Assembly: GCA_051294375.1 (NCBI GenBank)
Contig: CM119268.1
Span: 22,628,580 to 22,692,579, forward strand
Length of the DNA stretch: 64,000 bases
From: Paraspadella gotoi
Lineage: Eukaryota > Chaetognatha
Reading direction: 5' to 3'
Shown here: positions 17,133 to 29,729 of the stretch, in pieces
Numbering within the stretch: the first letter of the stretch is position 1
Layout of the letters: the number at the start of each line of letters is the position of its first letter
Program-made: the position numbers and the translations under genes
The notes under the pieces: model-generated
Database searches by the model: none
What the model was told of the DNA's origin: nothing
What the model saw: only the letters and a program-made list of their open reading frames with translations

Positions 17133-20100
17133 TCATATCAGCCCCTTTTTCCGCTTATAGTCCTCGAGATTCAGAGTTCTCTTCGGCCCGGCCAGCCCGG
17201 CTGGAGAGAGGGCGGGACCGAGTCGGGCTGGATTGTTGGCGGGGACGGGCAGGGACGACGGGACGTTGAGGTCGATGTTGACGTCGAAGTCGTGACAAGA
17301 GAAGAGATCCTCCGTCTTGCTCCCGCCGCCGCCCGTAGAGTTAACCTTGGGTCCATCCTGCTCCGCTCCGACGGGAGACCGCGGCGCGTCGGGCTGCTCC
17401 GCCGCGGCCGCGTTAGGAAGAGCCGGCTGCTTTGACTTTTTGTTTTCGTATCTGGGCGGATTGGGAGAGAGGGAGGGAGAATAACATTAACTTTAAAAAC
17501 TCCATTTCCAAAACTTCCCGCCCTGCCCCTCAAGTCTTCCCCCCCCTGCACCTCAAATCTTCTCCTCAGCTCACCTCTCCTCCAAGAATTGAATGAGATG
17601 ATCCTTGATGACCTTCCCGTCCTGATCCTTGGCCATGTTGACCATCGTTGGCACGGTGGTGCGCCGTTTAAACGGATCCGCCGGTTGATCCTTTTGCACT
17701 TGGTACTCCTTCATCATGGCGGCCTCGGCCACTTTGATGTTGTTCACGCGGTTCCGCTCGTTGATGTAGGTCACAGAGCTGATGTTCTTCGTTCGCTGTC
17801 GGTCCAAATCCGAGGCGCGCTCCTCCAGCTCGGTCAGTTCCTGAATTGACATACGGATGGTAAGGAAAGAGGAAGGAAATATAGATATGGAATTGGTACA
17901 AACAATATAAAATTATCCAATCATTTAATAAATACGCTAGCTTTCCCCTGATTTGAGACAGGCTACGGTGGGTTAAAGCCTCCTTACCTCATACACGATA
18001 ATAACATAGCACGACCCTGTAATCTTTCAAGTAAAAGTCTCTCTAGTTTATCAACTCCCGGAGCACCTGGCCTCCCGATCAATGAATAATTAAAACACCC
18101 AAGCCGAGAAAAAATCAAATAAGTCCAGGAAATTAAGCAATCGCGCGACCGCATCATTTCCTCACAGTCTTGAGCTTATCGGTGGAATCGGTGTTGCCCT
18201 CCTGCTCCGCGATCTCCAACATCTTTAAGAGACGCGTCTTCCTCATCGCGTAGTTGATGGGGTTTTTGCGGAAGCGCTCCTTCTCCTCCACCATTTGGGA
18301 GATCGTCTGGTCGTTGAACTTGAAGGCCAACGCGTCCTTGATCGCGCGCTGCTTCTTTTCCAACTGCGAGGAGAAAAATCAGGCGAATCTCTTAATCTCA
18401 TATACATATTGTAGTACCAAACTTCAATCGTTATATTTTTTTTTAAATGTTAATAATAATTTTGTCTTTCGGTTTGCCAATAATTACTCATTGCCAATAC
18501 TCAGTTTATACTCTCAGCTTGGAAAAATTGGGGAATACTAGAGCAAACTAAACTCACCTCCTTTATTGTGGGAAACGGCATATCGGCCTGGTTCATCGCC
18601 TCCACCCACTTATCGAACTCGTGTTGAGTGAAGTCAGAGTTAGAGATGTATTCGAGACGGTAGACTCTTTCCGCTTTGGCAAACCGGAGCCGCAGACCCT
18701 AGAAGGAAAGTCGACAACGTCAGTCTTGCTACGTCAGCTTTCGAATCTACCACGTCAATGCTCACGCCAACCTTGTTGGTTTTGGTTGACCCAAAGTCGT
18801 AGATCTTGGGAGTTTCCGTGACGCCGACGATTTCCGTGACTCGGTAGACGGGGTGACCCTGATTCGTGCCGATGTTGACGCGGACGAAGCAGCTGACGAC
18901 GGTGTCCTCGAAGAAAGGGGCGTGGACCCATCGCTCGAGTTTGAAGCGGGAGAGACGGATGCGGGAGAGCTCCTCTTTTGTGGTGATCGTCTGGAGGGGA
19001 GGAATGAATGAATGAATGAATGAATGAATGAATGAATGAATGAATGAATGAAAGAATTGAGGATGTGGAAGGAAAAATAACACTCGAGTAATAATTACAA
19101 ACAAATAACCCACATGACAACGGACTCCAAATTTGACATTGTAAGTGGAACATTAACATTTAAGTTAAATATAGAAATGAACTAAAAATGTCATTGACCG
19201 TCGTCCACCACAAACCTTGGGCTTGGAGTCTTCCCGCTCCACCTCGTCGTCGGATCCGCTTCCCGAGGACGGAGATCGCGACCGGGACTTTGAGCCACTG
19301 CTGGAAGAGGAGCTGGAGCTAGAGGAGCTGGAGCGGCTCCTGGAGCGGCGCTTGGGGCTGGACTCCTTCTCCGAGCCGGCGGCGTCGTCGTCGTCGTCGT
19401 CGGATCCTTTTCCGCTTTCGTCGTCGGAGGAAAAGACTTGATTCGTAGTTAATTTCTTCTTCTTCTTCTTTTCTTCCAGACGCTTCTCCTCTTCCTCGCG
19501 TTTTTGCTTTTCTCGATCTTCTTGTTCCTGGACGATGGAGCAAATCAAATAAAATCAAAGAATATAATTTAAAATTAACATAAATCATTTAATCAAGCTA
19601 CTTTATTTCCCAAAGTCCTTGACATTGAAGCAAACTTTTGAAAAAAAAAACATTCCAATCAATCAATCATTCAATCTCCTCCTCCCATTACCTGTCTCTT
19701 CTTCTCTCTCTGTTGCCTGAGTTCGTTGAGCTGCTGCATCTTTGAGGACGCGCCTCTCTTGGCTTCCACTTCTTTCAAGCGCTGGTTACCCGCGTCGGCC
19801 TGGCGAACTGTCCATGAGGGGAAAAAAAGGCGGTTATGACACAGGACTTTGATCTTTGACAAAATCTTGAGCCTTCGCCAGACCCAAACTCAATGACGCC
19901 CACTCCCCCTCCCTTCTCTCACCCGGTGAAGACGAAGTGGATTTCTCCTTCTTCCCCTCCTTCTTCTCTTTCCTCTTCTGCTCCTTCTCTTTCGCCTTCT
20001 TCAATTTCCTCTCGATCTCGAATCGCGTCTTCAAAACTTCTCTCTGTTCGATTCGGTTGAAGAGTTCCTGCTCTCGCTCCTTCTCGGTCATTTGCTGGAG

Positions 20101-21091
20101 TCTGTTGTGGAAAAGAGGAGGAAAATTAAATGCAACAAAAAAGAAAAGGAGAAGGGAGGAAAGAAAAGAAAAGGAGAAGGGAGGAAAGGAAAGAAAAGGA
20201 GAAGGGAGGAAAGAAAAGAAAAGGAGAAGGGAGGAAAGAAAAGAAAAGGAGAAGGGAGGAAAGAAAAGAAAAGGAGAAGGGAGGAAAGAAAAGAAAAGGA
20301 GAAGGGAGGAAAGAAAAGAAAAGGAGAAGGGAGGAAAGAAAAGAAAATGAGAATGGAGGAAAGAAAAGAAAATGAGAATGGAGGAAAGAAAAGAAAAGGA
20401 GAAAAGAGGAAATAAAAAAAAGGAGAGGAAAGAAATTAAAATGAGAAGAGAGGAAAGAAAAGAAAAAGCAAAGCAAGGAGAAAAAAACAAAACAGAGGAA
20501 GAGAAGAGAAGAGAAGAGAAGAGAAGAGAAGAGAAGAGAAGAGAAGAGAAGAGAAGAAGAGAAGAGAAGAAAAGAATCCATACCTCCGCCGATCGTCCTC
20601 GTCTCCCATGAGATTCTCGTCGTATCCATCATTAAACTCCTCAGACTTGTCCGATCCGGCGTCCGAGTCTGAATCGCTGCCGGATTTGTCCGACTCTGAG
20701 TTAACTTCGCCCTCTTCCGGCTCCGATCCTCCGCCATCGTCTTCGTCGTGACTCGAATCAGGAGATTTCTTCTTCGTCGTCGTCGTCTTTTTCTTCTTCT
20801 TCTTCGTCGTCTTCTTCTTGCCCGACTTGCCCGTCCACTCGTCGTCGCTGCCCGAGGACGTGTCCGACTCGGTGCTGCTCTTCGAAGCAGATTTCGACCT
20901 TGAGATAATTTTGTAGCAATTTCATGTAAACGTAACAAGATTCTAACTAATCCAACTGCCCCGTTGATTTACCCGTTAGGTTTTTTCCTCTTGGACAAAG
21001 TGAGGAGCTCCTTGTCCAAATCTTCGCTCTCGCTTCCCGCTGATTCCTCAGAATCGGAGATCACAGTCTTCTTTCGTTTGGGCGCCGGCAT
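17133..21091 (-). CDS. RTF1: RNA polymerase-associated protein RTF1 (Paf1 complex)
   Basis: Nuclear elongation factor that links the Paf1 complex to Spt5 and stimulates histone H2B ubiquitylation. Ten exons: 20973-21091, 20584-20898, 19923-20101, 19692-19807, 19216-19527, about 18772-18990, 18558-18698, 18166-18363, 17575-17840, 17133-17451. It begins [20 protein letters not shown] and has acidic/Ser N-terminal exons ending [16 protein letters not shown]. Then come [20 protein letters not shown] (histone-modification region) and a KE- and SRSRS-rich stretch. The Plus3 domain follows: [45 protein letters not shown] coiled region with [16 protein letters not shown] comes next. The end, SLPVPAN..., then [13 protein letters not shown], matches the human C-terminus. 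Exon 6 has two possible donors six bases apart (18766 or 18772); the shorter form fits the human alignment. Intron 2 carries a large minisatellite. Confidence 0.96.
19003..19053. repeat. (ATGA)n tetranucleotide repeat in an RTF1 intron
   Basis: About twelve ATGA/GAAT units immediately upstream (minus sense) of the Plus3 exon. Confidence 0.95.
20137..20475. repeat. Approx. 23-bp purine minisatellite in RTF1 intron 2
   Basis: About a dozen tandem copies of a GGAGAAGGGAGGAAAGAAAA-like unit, degenerating to the right. Long open frames on both strands (Lys/Arg/Glu-rich or Phe/Ser-rich) are produced by the repeat and are not genes. Confidence 0.95.
20496..20575. repeat. (GAGAA)n pentanucleotide repeat in RTF1 intron 2
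   Basis: Uninterrupted GAGAA units, ending 9 bp from the donor of RTF1 exon 2 (20584). Confidence 0.95.
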
Positions 21092-23100
21092 CGTCGTCGT
21101 CGTCGTCGTCGTCGTTATTGCAGTTTGTGTCTTTTGATTTGACTAAAAGTCTAAGGGATAGAGACGGGGAATCGTGGAAGGAGGCGGGAGACGACGAATC
21201 AGTTGGGGATTTCTGTCCAGAGACAAATATGCGACCAAGTCATCGTAGCCGGAAGAGATCCCGAAGCGAGAAGAGAAGAGAAAAGAGAGAGACCTCTCAT
21301 TATTCTCAATTCAAAATCTGAAGTGAAGGAGAAAATGATTAACGAAAATTCACTTTTTTTTTTTTCCGGTGAAGTTAAATCGGCAATAATATGTTATTCT
21401 TTTAATATCCGTTTCACCAAGAGGATACCAATCAATCCCGATTAAAAATGGAAAAGCTTGCATGCAGGCCGGTTTTAAAGACGAACGAGTTAGTATTACA
21501 ATATTATATCTATTTCCGTTCGAGCGCCAATTTCTTGAAATATTTTAAAAACTGGTTAAAAAATAATTTACTTCCAAGTGCAGTTTATTATACTGAAGAA
21601 AAAAAATCCTAACGTAAAGTCAACAGGACGAAAAAAAAACAGAAAAAAATATAACATCGTTTATTTACGGATAATACTAGCTAATAATAAAAATTTTAAC
21701 TTTAGATATTTTTACGTTGTTTTTAATTTTATGAGAAATTGAAAAGGCGCTTCCCCATGACAATTACATCCAGCAGCTCTACCAAAGATTCAGAAATTCT
21801 TCGCATTATTCACAATTCTACCACTACAATTTTTTTTTGGGGGGGGGTCTCGAACACAATCCGTTAAACTAGAAACGGATTTTTATCGATAAGAAGAAAG
21901 ATTCCATTTTAAAGAATACAGTAATCCGTGGACACACAAAAGGGAATAAAATTAAGATCGAAAGCTCGAAATAGGGGAAAGACACACACACACACAAAAA
22001 AAAAGGTTTATTACCAAAATAGTAAATATATACGTATATTGAGAAATGATTCAAACGTCTGTAATAATGGGAGGGGGGGATACAATGAAGAATTAATTTC
22101 GCACAAACTCGGTCAAGAGTCCCAATTGAATTACGACGTCCGATTTCGGAGGATAAAGACGTCGTGACTCCTCGTCGTCGTTGTCGTCGTCGTCTACGTC
22201 GTCGTCGTCTCTCTCATCCCGCGAGCGAATTCCCCTTAATTCCCCCTCATCATTATAACTCCTAGGAGGGAATGAGGAGAGACGAGAGAGAGGAGTGATG
22301 GAAATGAAGACCAGCGCGGGTTTGATTAAAAGTCAGGGTGGGCGGAAACCAACGAGGGGGAGAAACGCAACCACCCCCTCCCCACTTTTCCACCATCTTC
22401 CCTCGTCCGCCAGATAACCCGCGTCGCAACCGCTCGTCCTCTTCGGAGGAACGTCTCCCCCGACCCCCCCCCCTGCCGACCCGAGAGTCCCTTTTGCAGT
22501 CGTCGCTGTCGTCGTCTTCGGTGACGATATTGGGCGACAGAGATTCCGCGATAGGGAAGCAGATCGTACTTCGAGAGAGGGAAAAGGTAGAAATAAAGAG
22601 AAAGAGAGAGCGAGAGAGCGAAAGAGAGATAGAGGGGACGGAGAGAGAGAGAGAGAGTTTTTTTGTCGACGGTTGGGAAGATTTGAGACGGAACGGACCA
22701 CGACGGACCGGATCCCTCGCCGCGACTCGAACGACGTTTCCTGGGTGAGTTAAAAAAGTAGAGTTACCTTACATTACAAAAACCATTAGTATCACATTCT
22801 AAATCAGCGATGAACTCTCACTAGTGATATTCTTCACCTGGCGTCGTTCGATCGAGTCTCCATGTTTTTCGGTGAATTCGAATTGACTTTTTTTTAAAAT
22901 TTCTTCGCTCTTAACGGGATTTTTTTTTCTCTTTTAAACTTTTTTGTCGGGCGCCACGAAACGCCAGACTCGTCATTTCGTTTCCACCTCGTTTTAAGAT
23001 CCTTTGACGGAAGCAGCGTCGCTTCTTGGTCTCTTCAAGTCAAGAGTCTACAAAAAAAGGTTTTGAAAATTGGGGGCTTATTAAATTCCAAGCAAAGAAG
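21092..23100. other. RTF1 5' flank and SMG9 3' flank
   Basis: Contains a (GTC)n tract directly before the RTF1 ATG (21092-21115), the RTF1 promoter and the SMG9 3' UTR. From 22330 to 22745 both strands have open, Arg/Ser/Pro-rich frames in GC-rich DNA. A plausible plus-strand donor lies at 22745 (CCTGG|GTGAGT), but nothing recognisable is encoded, so I call no gene. Confidence 0.45.
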
Positions 23101-24629
23101 TTAAGGCAAATATCGGGTAGATGCCCACCTGTTGTACTCGAGCATGAGACTGGCTTTTTTGATGCCCTCCCAGATTTTGCCAGCCTGGCGAAGCCAAGTC
23201 TTTTCTCCGAGGGCGCCTCCCGATTTTCTGATGGAGAAAAAGTGGGGAAGGAAGAGGGGGGAAGGAGAAAAGAAGAGGGGGAAGGAGAAAGGAAGAGGGG
23301 GAAGGAGAAAGGAAGAGGGGAAGGAGAAAGGAAGAGGGGGAAGGAGAAGGGAGAAAGAGGGGAACAAGTAAGAAGTGAAGCCGCGAATATTATAAACTGA
23401 AGCGGACATAAACTAATACTTACCCGGAGCCGAAAAGGGCGGGGCGGTGATGAAGGCTGAGCAGTTTCTTTTTGAGAACGCGGACCTCCTGCGCGTAGTC
23501 TGAAGGGGCTGACGCGGCAGCACGCGCCGCAGCACGAGCAGCGGGGTAGCGCGTCGACCTTTAAAGCGAAAATTGAAAAAATGAAAACGAAAAGGAGATT
23601 CTTAAACCTCATTTCAAAGATTTAAAGGATTATCAGTTGCAAATGTAATATTCAAGAGATATGAAATTGAAATATCCTGGAGAAAAAAAAAATTAAAAAG
23701 AGATACGTATCAATATTTTTTACTTTCCACGATAAAAAACCTAAAATTCCTACAATATGCAAATGAGATTTAGGAGCTCTGCTTAATCACTAACCTCCCT
23801 TCCGACGAAATGTTCGGAAGTATGTAGAGGTTGACGTCCTTGGCGTCGGCGTCTTTCGCAGTCACCGATTTCCCGGTTTTCGAGGCGGAGGGGGACCGGA
23901 TGTTGAGGGTGGAGTCGGCGAAGATGGAGGCCAGGTGGGTCCGCATCCGGGTGGAGGCGGAGGGCGAGAGATCGTCGGGCGGCGATTTGGTTTGAACGAA
24001 GACGATCGTGGGTTCGTTCGACGGGGAGACGGCGGAGGAAGAGGAGGAGGAGCTGGAAGTCTGAGGGAGGAGGAAGAGTAAATGTTTAGCGGAAGAGAGA
24101 AGAGGATACGAAAATCCTTCCGTCTCTCACCTCGTCCTTTCCTTTGGCGTCGGCCGAAGTGGGTGTGGTCGGACTAAGCGAAGGCTTCAGCATCTCCGCC
24201 GTCAACATCGCCTTCATGAATTCCGCGTCGACGAACCAATCCTGAAGATACCGGAGGATTAAAATAATTTATCAAAAGATTAAAATAACCCATCAAAAGA
24301 TTAAAATAATCCATCAAAAGATTAAAATAATCGACAACCTGAACGACGAGTACGACATGACAGGTAGTGAGCAGCCAAGCGATGAGATGGATCGACTGCA
24401 TGAAGACGCAATTCTCCGCCGTCGCGAAATCGGGAGGATACTTCCGATCGTGATGAATGAGCCCGTCGAGCACCGAGACCGAGAAGACGGGCTGAGTGTC
24501 CAGCAGCAGCAGACGTTGCCCGCCGCAGCCGCCGCCGCCGAAAGAGGAGGCGATGTACATGTCGACGCCGGAGGTTTGGTGACATCCGCCGGCGATGAGC
24601 TCGTCTCTTTCGGTTCTTTAATATTAGAT

Positions 24630-24670
<41 letters not shown>

Positions 24671-27111
24671 GATATTAAATTTCAACTTTTCAAACTTTGA
24701 TTGAGAAAAATCTTCTGACCTAAAGACAGGCTTCTTCCTCTTGTCGGGCTTGACGCCGGCCAAGTGGGAAAGCAGAGTCGACTTGCCGACTCCTTGAGGA
24801 CCGACGACGCCCACGACGAGAAAGTCGGACGAATCGAGGAGGGCGCCCATGCGAGTCTGCACTATAGGATCGTCCCCGCGCCACTGGAACGACTCGTCGA
24901 TGATCTTCACGCTGCGAAGGGAGAAGAGTGAGAAAAGATTCGAAAAATAAATTCCAAGGTCATCTAGGATCCCGTGGTGCAAAGTACGGACGATTAGCTT
25001 AGGATGCTACGGTGAGTAGTACTGAGTACAGAGTACGGTGGCCCTCCTCGTTAATCGGGCTCTCATATCTCTGCATTTTCTCGACGGAAGATGAAAGTAT
25101 AATGTAAAGAATGATCTGCCGACGTCATTATGCAGATAACAGGGCCTCATTGAATAATGAGGTCGTGAGGACGATGGACAATTGAACATTTATAACTCTC
25201 ACTTACCTTTCGATCATCGCCGGAATCGGCGCAAGTTTTTTGGAATAATCAACGGGCGGTGTCGCTATGATGGCACCGCGCGGCGCCGTACCAGCGCCGT
25301 GGGGAGGCGGCGCGGTTCCAGACGTCGCGGGGCGGGCCAATTTGGTGGGCGAATCCGTAGCGAAGCCTTCGGGTTTAGAAGGTAGAGCAGGAAAGGCGTT
25401 CTCGTCTCCGTTCGGGAGGGAGCCGTCGGAACGAGGGGCGGGCACGGCGCTTCCGAGGCCCTGCTTGCGCCACGCCTCCGGACGAGCGACGGTGACGCCG
25501 GAGAAAGTCAACGTGGCGCCGGGCGGAAGATCTCGATCCGCCGAAGGACGATTCGGTCGCAATACCGTCACGGGCTTCATGACGGCGGAGGGCGCGCCCT
25601 GGGGACATGAGATGAGTTTAAAGAATAAAACTACTAAGGTAAGGTCATATCTTAACTCACCCTCCCACCGACTCCAGCTGTCGGCGTCCCGCTGCTGTTG
25701 TATCCGCTGCTTTGGCTCTGAGATGAGGAAGAGGATGATGAGGAGTTTGAGAGGACGACGACGACCTTCTCTCCTTCGCCTTCTCCTTTCTCCGGAGTCT
25801 CCACGACTCGACGCCTTCCTCCTCCTCCTCCTCCTTTCTTCTCCAGCATCGGGTCCTCCCTCGTCTCCTTCCGTCCAACGAAAATCTCAGAGAACGTCGT
25901 CGTCGTCGTCGTCGTCTTTTCGTCTCGTTCCTCGATTTTGGGTCCGGTCCTCATCGTCGGCCAGGCAGACGTCGGTAGCCGCGCTGTCTGTAATAACGAG
26001 ACAATTATTGCTTAGACACATTTGAATCCGACAATGTCATTCTGTTCGTTTTTCCAAGCTTTTTTTAACTAAAAAAGTTTTATTAAAAAAAAAATTTTTC
26101 GCCCGAGCCAGGGGTGTTAAAGAGCCAAAATATGAAATTTCACCTTTTATGAGTATTTTTTAGCTTTTTTCAGTAAATTTTTAATATAAATTATCATTAA
26201 TCCAGTTAATTACTAATGATACTGCTTTTAATTTATCATTATTAACTATTTTTAAAACATTCATTCACAAAAAATATTAGTTTAGGGTTTAAGCCAGGGG
26301 TATTAAAGAGCTAAAATTTCCAAATTGTCTTTTTTAGTATTTTCAAATGATAATTTACTAATTTTTTAAGGATTACATATTTTAATCATGATCATAAAAT
26401 ATTTGATAATTTTAAATGGTTTTTCAAGTTAATTAATTGATTTTTTTATAATTAAAAGCATTACAAACTATTGTGACCTATTTCTAAAAAGTTTTTTTTT
26501 AAAGATTCATCTTTAAAACAAAGCAATTCATAAAATTTTTTAATCATATAATGAAATTGTTACAACAAAGATATAATTATTCAAATGATATCCACTATCC
26601 AGATTTTATGCGATATCGCATAGAAAATAATAATTTTGTTAATGAACTGAAACTAATGTTCTAGTTATAGCAATTTTACCAAAATTAGGTTAAGGGTTAG
26701 TGTTTAGTTTTAACATTTGAGGTAGTTGTAATTCAGGTTGAATAAGTAAAAGTTAGCATTACGATCAACAAGGTTGTTGTAGTTATACCCAACTGGAAAG
26801 TTACAGATGGGAAAAGTTTTATGGGCGATGATAGGTTCAAGGTTCATGCTTGGCCTTGGACGCGAAGCGGAGGTTAGGGCAGGGAGGGACTTACGTGGGA
26901 TGCTAGGATAGAAATGATTTATATTTTAATTACAATTTTTTGAATTTTTCTCTCTTTTCGTTGTTCAATAAGATAGCAGATTCGAAAACGAAAGTTTTTA
27001 GTATTTTTACAACGATTTTATTACAAAGTATTGGAATGTTTTTGACTCTTGTTTTCGAGTCTTCATCAGCATTTGACAGTTGTATTTTTCACAATGGGGA
27101 TAGAGAGAGAG

Positions 27112-27142
<31 letters not shown>

Positions 27143-28494
27143 AGAAAATAGAGAGATTCCAACAAAGAATTGAGAAAGGACAGTGGTCAGATTTCAGGAC
27201 AGGTGAAGGCAAGGACAGGAGAAAGGGGAAATAAGTTGATTTTGAAATGGAGAAAAAGAGAGAGAGAGAAAGAGAAACATTATATTTCAAAAATGTAATG
27301 TTTCTTTTACACAAATTTTTAAATGCATTACTAACGCTGATGAAGACTCGAAATAAAAAGATCGAAACATGTCCGTATAACATTAAATAAAAATGTTGAT
27401 GAAAATATTTTTCAAACTTTGTTTAAATCTCTACACTTACAATGGTTAAAAATTATTGTATATTAAAAAAAATTATTTTATTTAATAACAAAATATTTGT
27501 ATATAGAGTTAAACCAAACTATTACTCTTATCCGTACAAAATTTATATGCGATATCATTTTTAAATTATTTTTTTAATAAAATTATATTTATATATTATA
27601 AATAAACATATTTTATAATAATATCCGAATATTATTTAAATAATTTTATCTTGTAACAATTACATTTTGTGATTAAAAATTAAAATTAATTGCTTTGGAT
27701 CATAGAAGTTTTTGGGGTTTTAGTTTTAAAAAACATTATTAAATTAATTGATTAACTTAAAGCTGGGTAAGTCACCTCAAGCATTTAAAGATATCAAATA
27801 TTTTTCATTACCATGATTAAAATAAGTTATCTTTTAAAAAAATAGTAAATTATAATTTATAAATATTTAAAAAAAATATTTAAATATTTTAGCTCTTCAA
27901 CACCCTTGGCTTAAGCTAAAAACTAATATTCTTTAATGAATGTTTTAAAAACAGTTAATAGGATAAATTAAAATCATTATCAAAGTAATAACTGATTAAA
28001 GATTATTATATTAAAAAATTAAATGGAAAAAGCTAAAAAATACCAAAAAATGGTGAATTTCCATATTTTGACTCTTCAACACTCCTGGCTTGGGCGAAAA
28101 AGTTTTTTTTTTTAATTAAAACTTTTTTAGTTAAAAAGAGCTTGGAAAAACGAACAGAATGACACCCAGAATCGTTATCTAATTAAAACTTTGTCGGATT
28201 CAAATGTGTCTATAATATTGCTAAAACGATTATTTTAATTCTTTTTTTAAAAACTTACATTTATTTTATGACCAAACGTGAAGCGCTTATGTTAATTATT
28301 AATAATAATTTGGGATTGTTCATAAATATTATTAAGAGACAAACATCAATTGACAAAATGTTGAGTCACTAAATAAATATGACCAAATTTGACACAATTC
28401 AAACTCAACAGCTTCTTATACTGCATTGCCCGGTGGGAATCGCATAAATGGGACTTACCCTGGGCTTATCCTTCAGCGAGTATCCAGTAGTCAT
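23101..28494 (-). CDS. SMG9: Nonsense-mediated mRNA decay factor SMG9
   Basis: Partner of SMG8 in the SMG1 kinase complex that controls UPF1 phosphorylation. Nine exons: 28459-28494, 25661-25987, 25207-25598, 24720-24911, 24339-24615, 24131-24241, 23795-24060, 23424-23558, 23101-23227. The first exon is only 36 nt (MTTGYSLKDKPR, then a GTAAGT donor) and joins in phase to the next. The N-terminal third is Ser/Pro-rich and low complexity. The G-like domain has SSDFLVVGVVGPQGVGKST (P-loop), LLLLDTQPVF, HLIAWLLTTCHVVLVVQDW and EPTIVFVQTK. The C-terminal exon reads WEGIKKASLMLEYNRW, which matches the family end. Intron 1 (2.5 kb) is almost entirely a palindromic repeat element. All junctions are phase-consistent. 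The start is chosen on the tiny exon; an internal ATG at 25954 is a fallback. Confidence 0.93.
23243..23362. repeat. GGAAGAGGGGGAAGGAGAAA minisatellite in the last SMG9 intron
   Basis: About six purine-rich units of 18-20 bp, 15 bp from the acceptor of the last exon. Confidence 0.9.
24629..24669. repeat. (GA)n microsatellite in an SMG9 intron
   Basis: GA tract near the acceptor of the exon at 24339-24615; on the minus strand it forms part of the polypyrimidine region. Confidence 0.9.
26001..28225. mobile_element. 2.2-kb palindromic (fold-back) element in SMG9 intron 1
   Basis: Two imperfect inverted arms of about 400-430 bp (about 26001-26430 and 27790-28225). Landmarks repeat in reverse complement: GACACATTTGAATCCGACAA near 26013 and 28192, TGTCATTCTGTTCG at 26035 and 28155, and CGCCCRAGCCAGGRGTGTT at 26100 and 28085. 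The right arm has about 25 bp extra between the first two landmarks. Each arm also contains an internal tandem copy of AGCCAGGGGTGTTAAAGAGC spaced about 185 bp apart. No transposase frame is visible between the arms. The core holds a second, inner inverted structure with ribozyme-like motifs (26940-27410). Confidence 0.8.
26940..27410. mobile_element. Inverted-arm element with hammerhead-like motifs (copy 1)
   Basis: Left arm (minus sense, ending at 27069) and right arm (plus sense, from 27337) both carry CTGATGA-A-GACTC. In the left arm a GAGTC partner follows, giving a perfect 5-bp helix, then AAAAAC where GAAAC is expected. The right arm has a decayed helix but an intact GAAAC at 27364-27368. 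Between the arms lies a GA-rich core with the words GTGGTCAGAT and AGGACAGGT, shared with the element at 52125-53374, so the two are one family. Inverted LTR-like ends with ribozyme motifs are known from Penelope-like elements; no reverse transcriptase frame is present here. Confidence 0.6.
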
Positions 28495-29729
28495 GAAGAT
28501 AGATTAGCGTCGGCATCGAAATGACGATAATTGGGTCAAGATCCGCAGTCGAGACAATCTCGGCACAAACCCCGGCAAGTAAATCCGTCAACAAGATCGC
28601 GACGAACTCTCTCGAACATTTCTTTCAATCTTAAACGAAAGAAAAGGTAAAATAAATACGAGGGCGTGAGTCATAAATCTCCACGATAGACTACAACTAC
28701 GGTTTATGCGAAAGATTTAGCGAAATGCGTAAATTCGTTAATAAATTGTTTTTATTTGGTCGTGCTGCGTAAAATGAACCCAGTAAGGAAATAAATCGCC
28801 CGAAAGATGCTGCTCCAAATTCAGAGCCATTTTTTTCGGGGTCCTGATTTAATTCGCAGGATTTTTTCGCCTCTTTCTCATAAAAGAAAATGAGAAAATT
28901 CGACGTTCATTTGTTTAAATATAAAATACGAAAATTGAGAAACCTGGCGTAAGAAATATCCATTGAAAAATATTCGAGGAAAATGAAATTAATTATTTTA
29001 GCCCATAATATTAATTAATTTATTTCCTATTAATTATGAAATTAAAACAGATAAAAGCTATACAAAATCATAATTTTTTCTTTTGTTCAAAAAAGTTTGA
29101 TTGGGTCGATTACGGGAGGGGACGATAGAAGCGCCGCCGAACGGGGAAACGCTGAACTAAGCGTTTCCTTTTCATCGGCAGCGACTAAAACTTATTTGAC
29201 ACAGCGACTAAGAAACAAAACAACATCCGGGCAGTGATTTTCTCCCACAACATCCGTATGATATTGGTTCTACCGTCAGTTTTTAATTCGCTCTCCAAGC
29301 AACGCTACTGATTCTTTTGTCGGTGGCTTTGTCGGCATCCATTTTCTATAACTCATTGTTTTGTTATGAAACGCAAGAGAAACGCGTTAAAATCATTAAA
29401 TTATTCAAAAACTAATCAAAATACGTGAGGAGGATCGATCGCTAATCAACCTTATGAACCGTCGCCGCTGTTAATCCTTAGTCCGACCGCCTTCGTCGCA
29501 GTTTTTATAGGTGAGTATCGCGTTATTTTTTTTTATGTACGCTTTTCCTGATGTAATATTGATTAGTGATTACGGATTATATTCAACGAGTAACGTTATA
29601 CTTTGGGGCGCTTTTCAATAAGTTTTGGGTCTTTTAACGGATCGGGAATTGAAAAAGCCAACAAAAATCCATCTTCTTTGTCCAGAATTTATTAAAAAAA
29701 AAAAAAAAAAAAAAAACGGAAGAGAAAAA
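28495..29729. promoter_or_regulatory. Divergent promoter region of SMG9 and the RRM gene, with leader exon
   Basis: SMG9 (minus) and the RRM protein (plus) start 1.2 kb apart in opposite directions, so this stretch must contain both promoters. A non-coding leader exon of the RRM gene probably ends at 29511 (TATAG|GTGAGT). A second acceptor (TTGTCCAG) at 29683 precedes a run of about 22 A and the ATG. No TATA box or initiator can be assigned with confidence. Confidence 0.45.

Noticed and set aside
19834-20938. Open frames over 200 codons rich in Phe/Ser or Lys/Arg/Glu
   Set aside because: They run through the RTF1 intron 2 minisatellite; only the ends (true RTF1 exons in other frames) are coding.
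22333-22748. Possible gene between RTF1 and SMG9
   Set aside because: Both strands are open because of GC content and Arg/Ser/Pro bias; no domain, no convincing exon pair.
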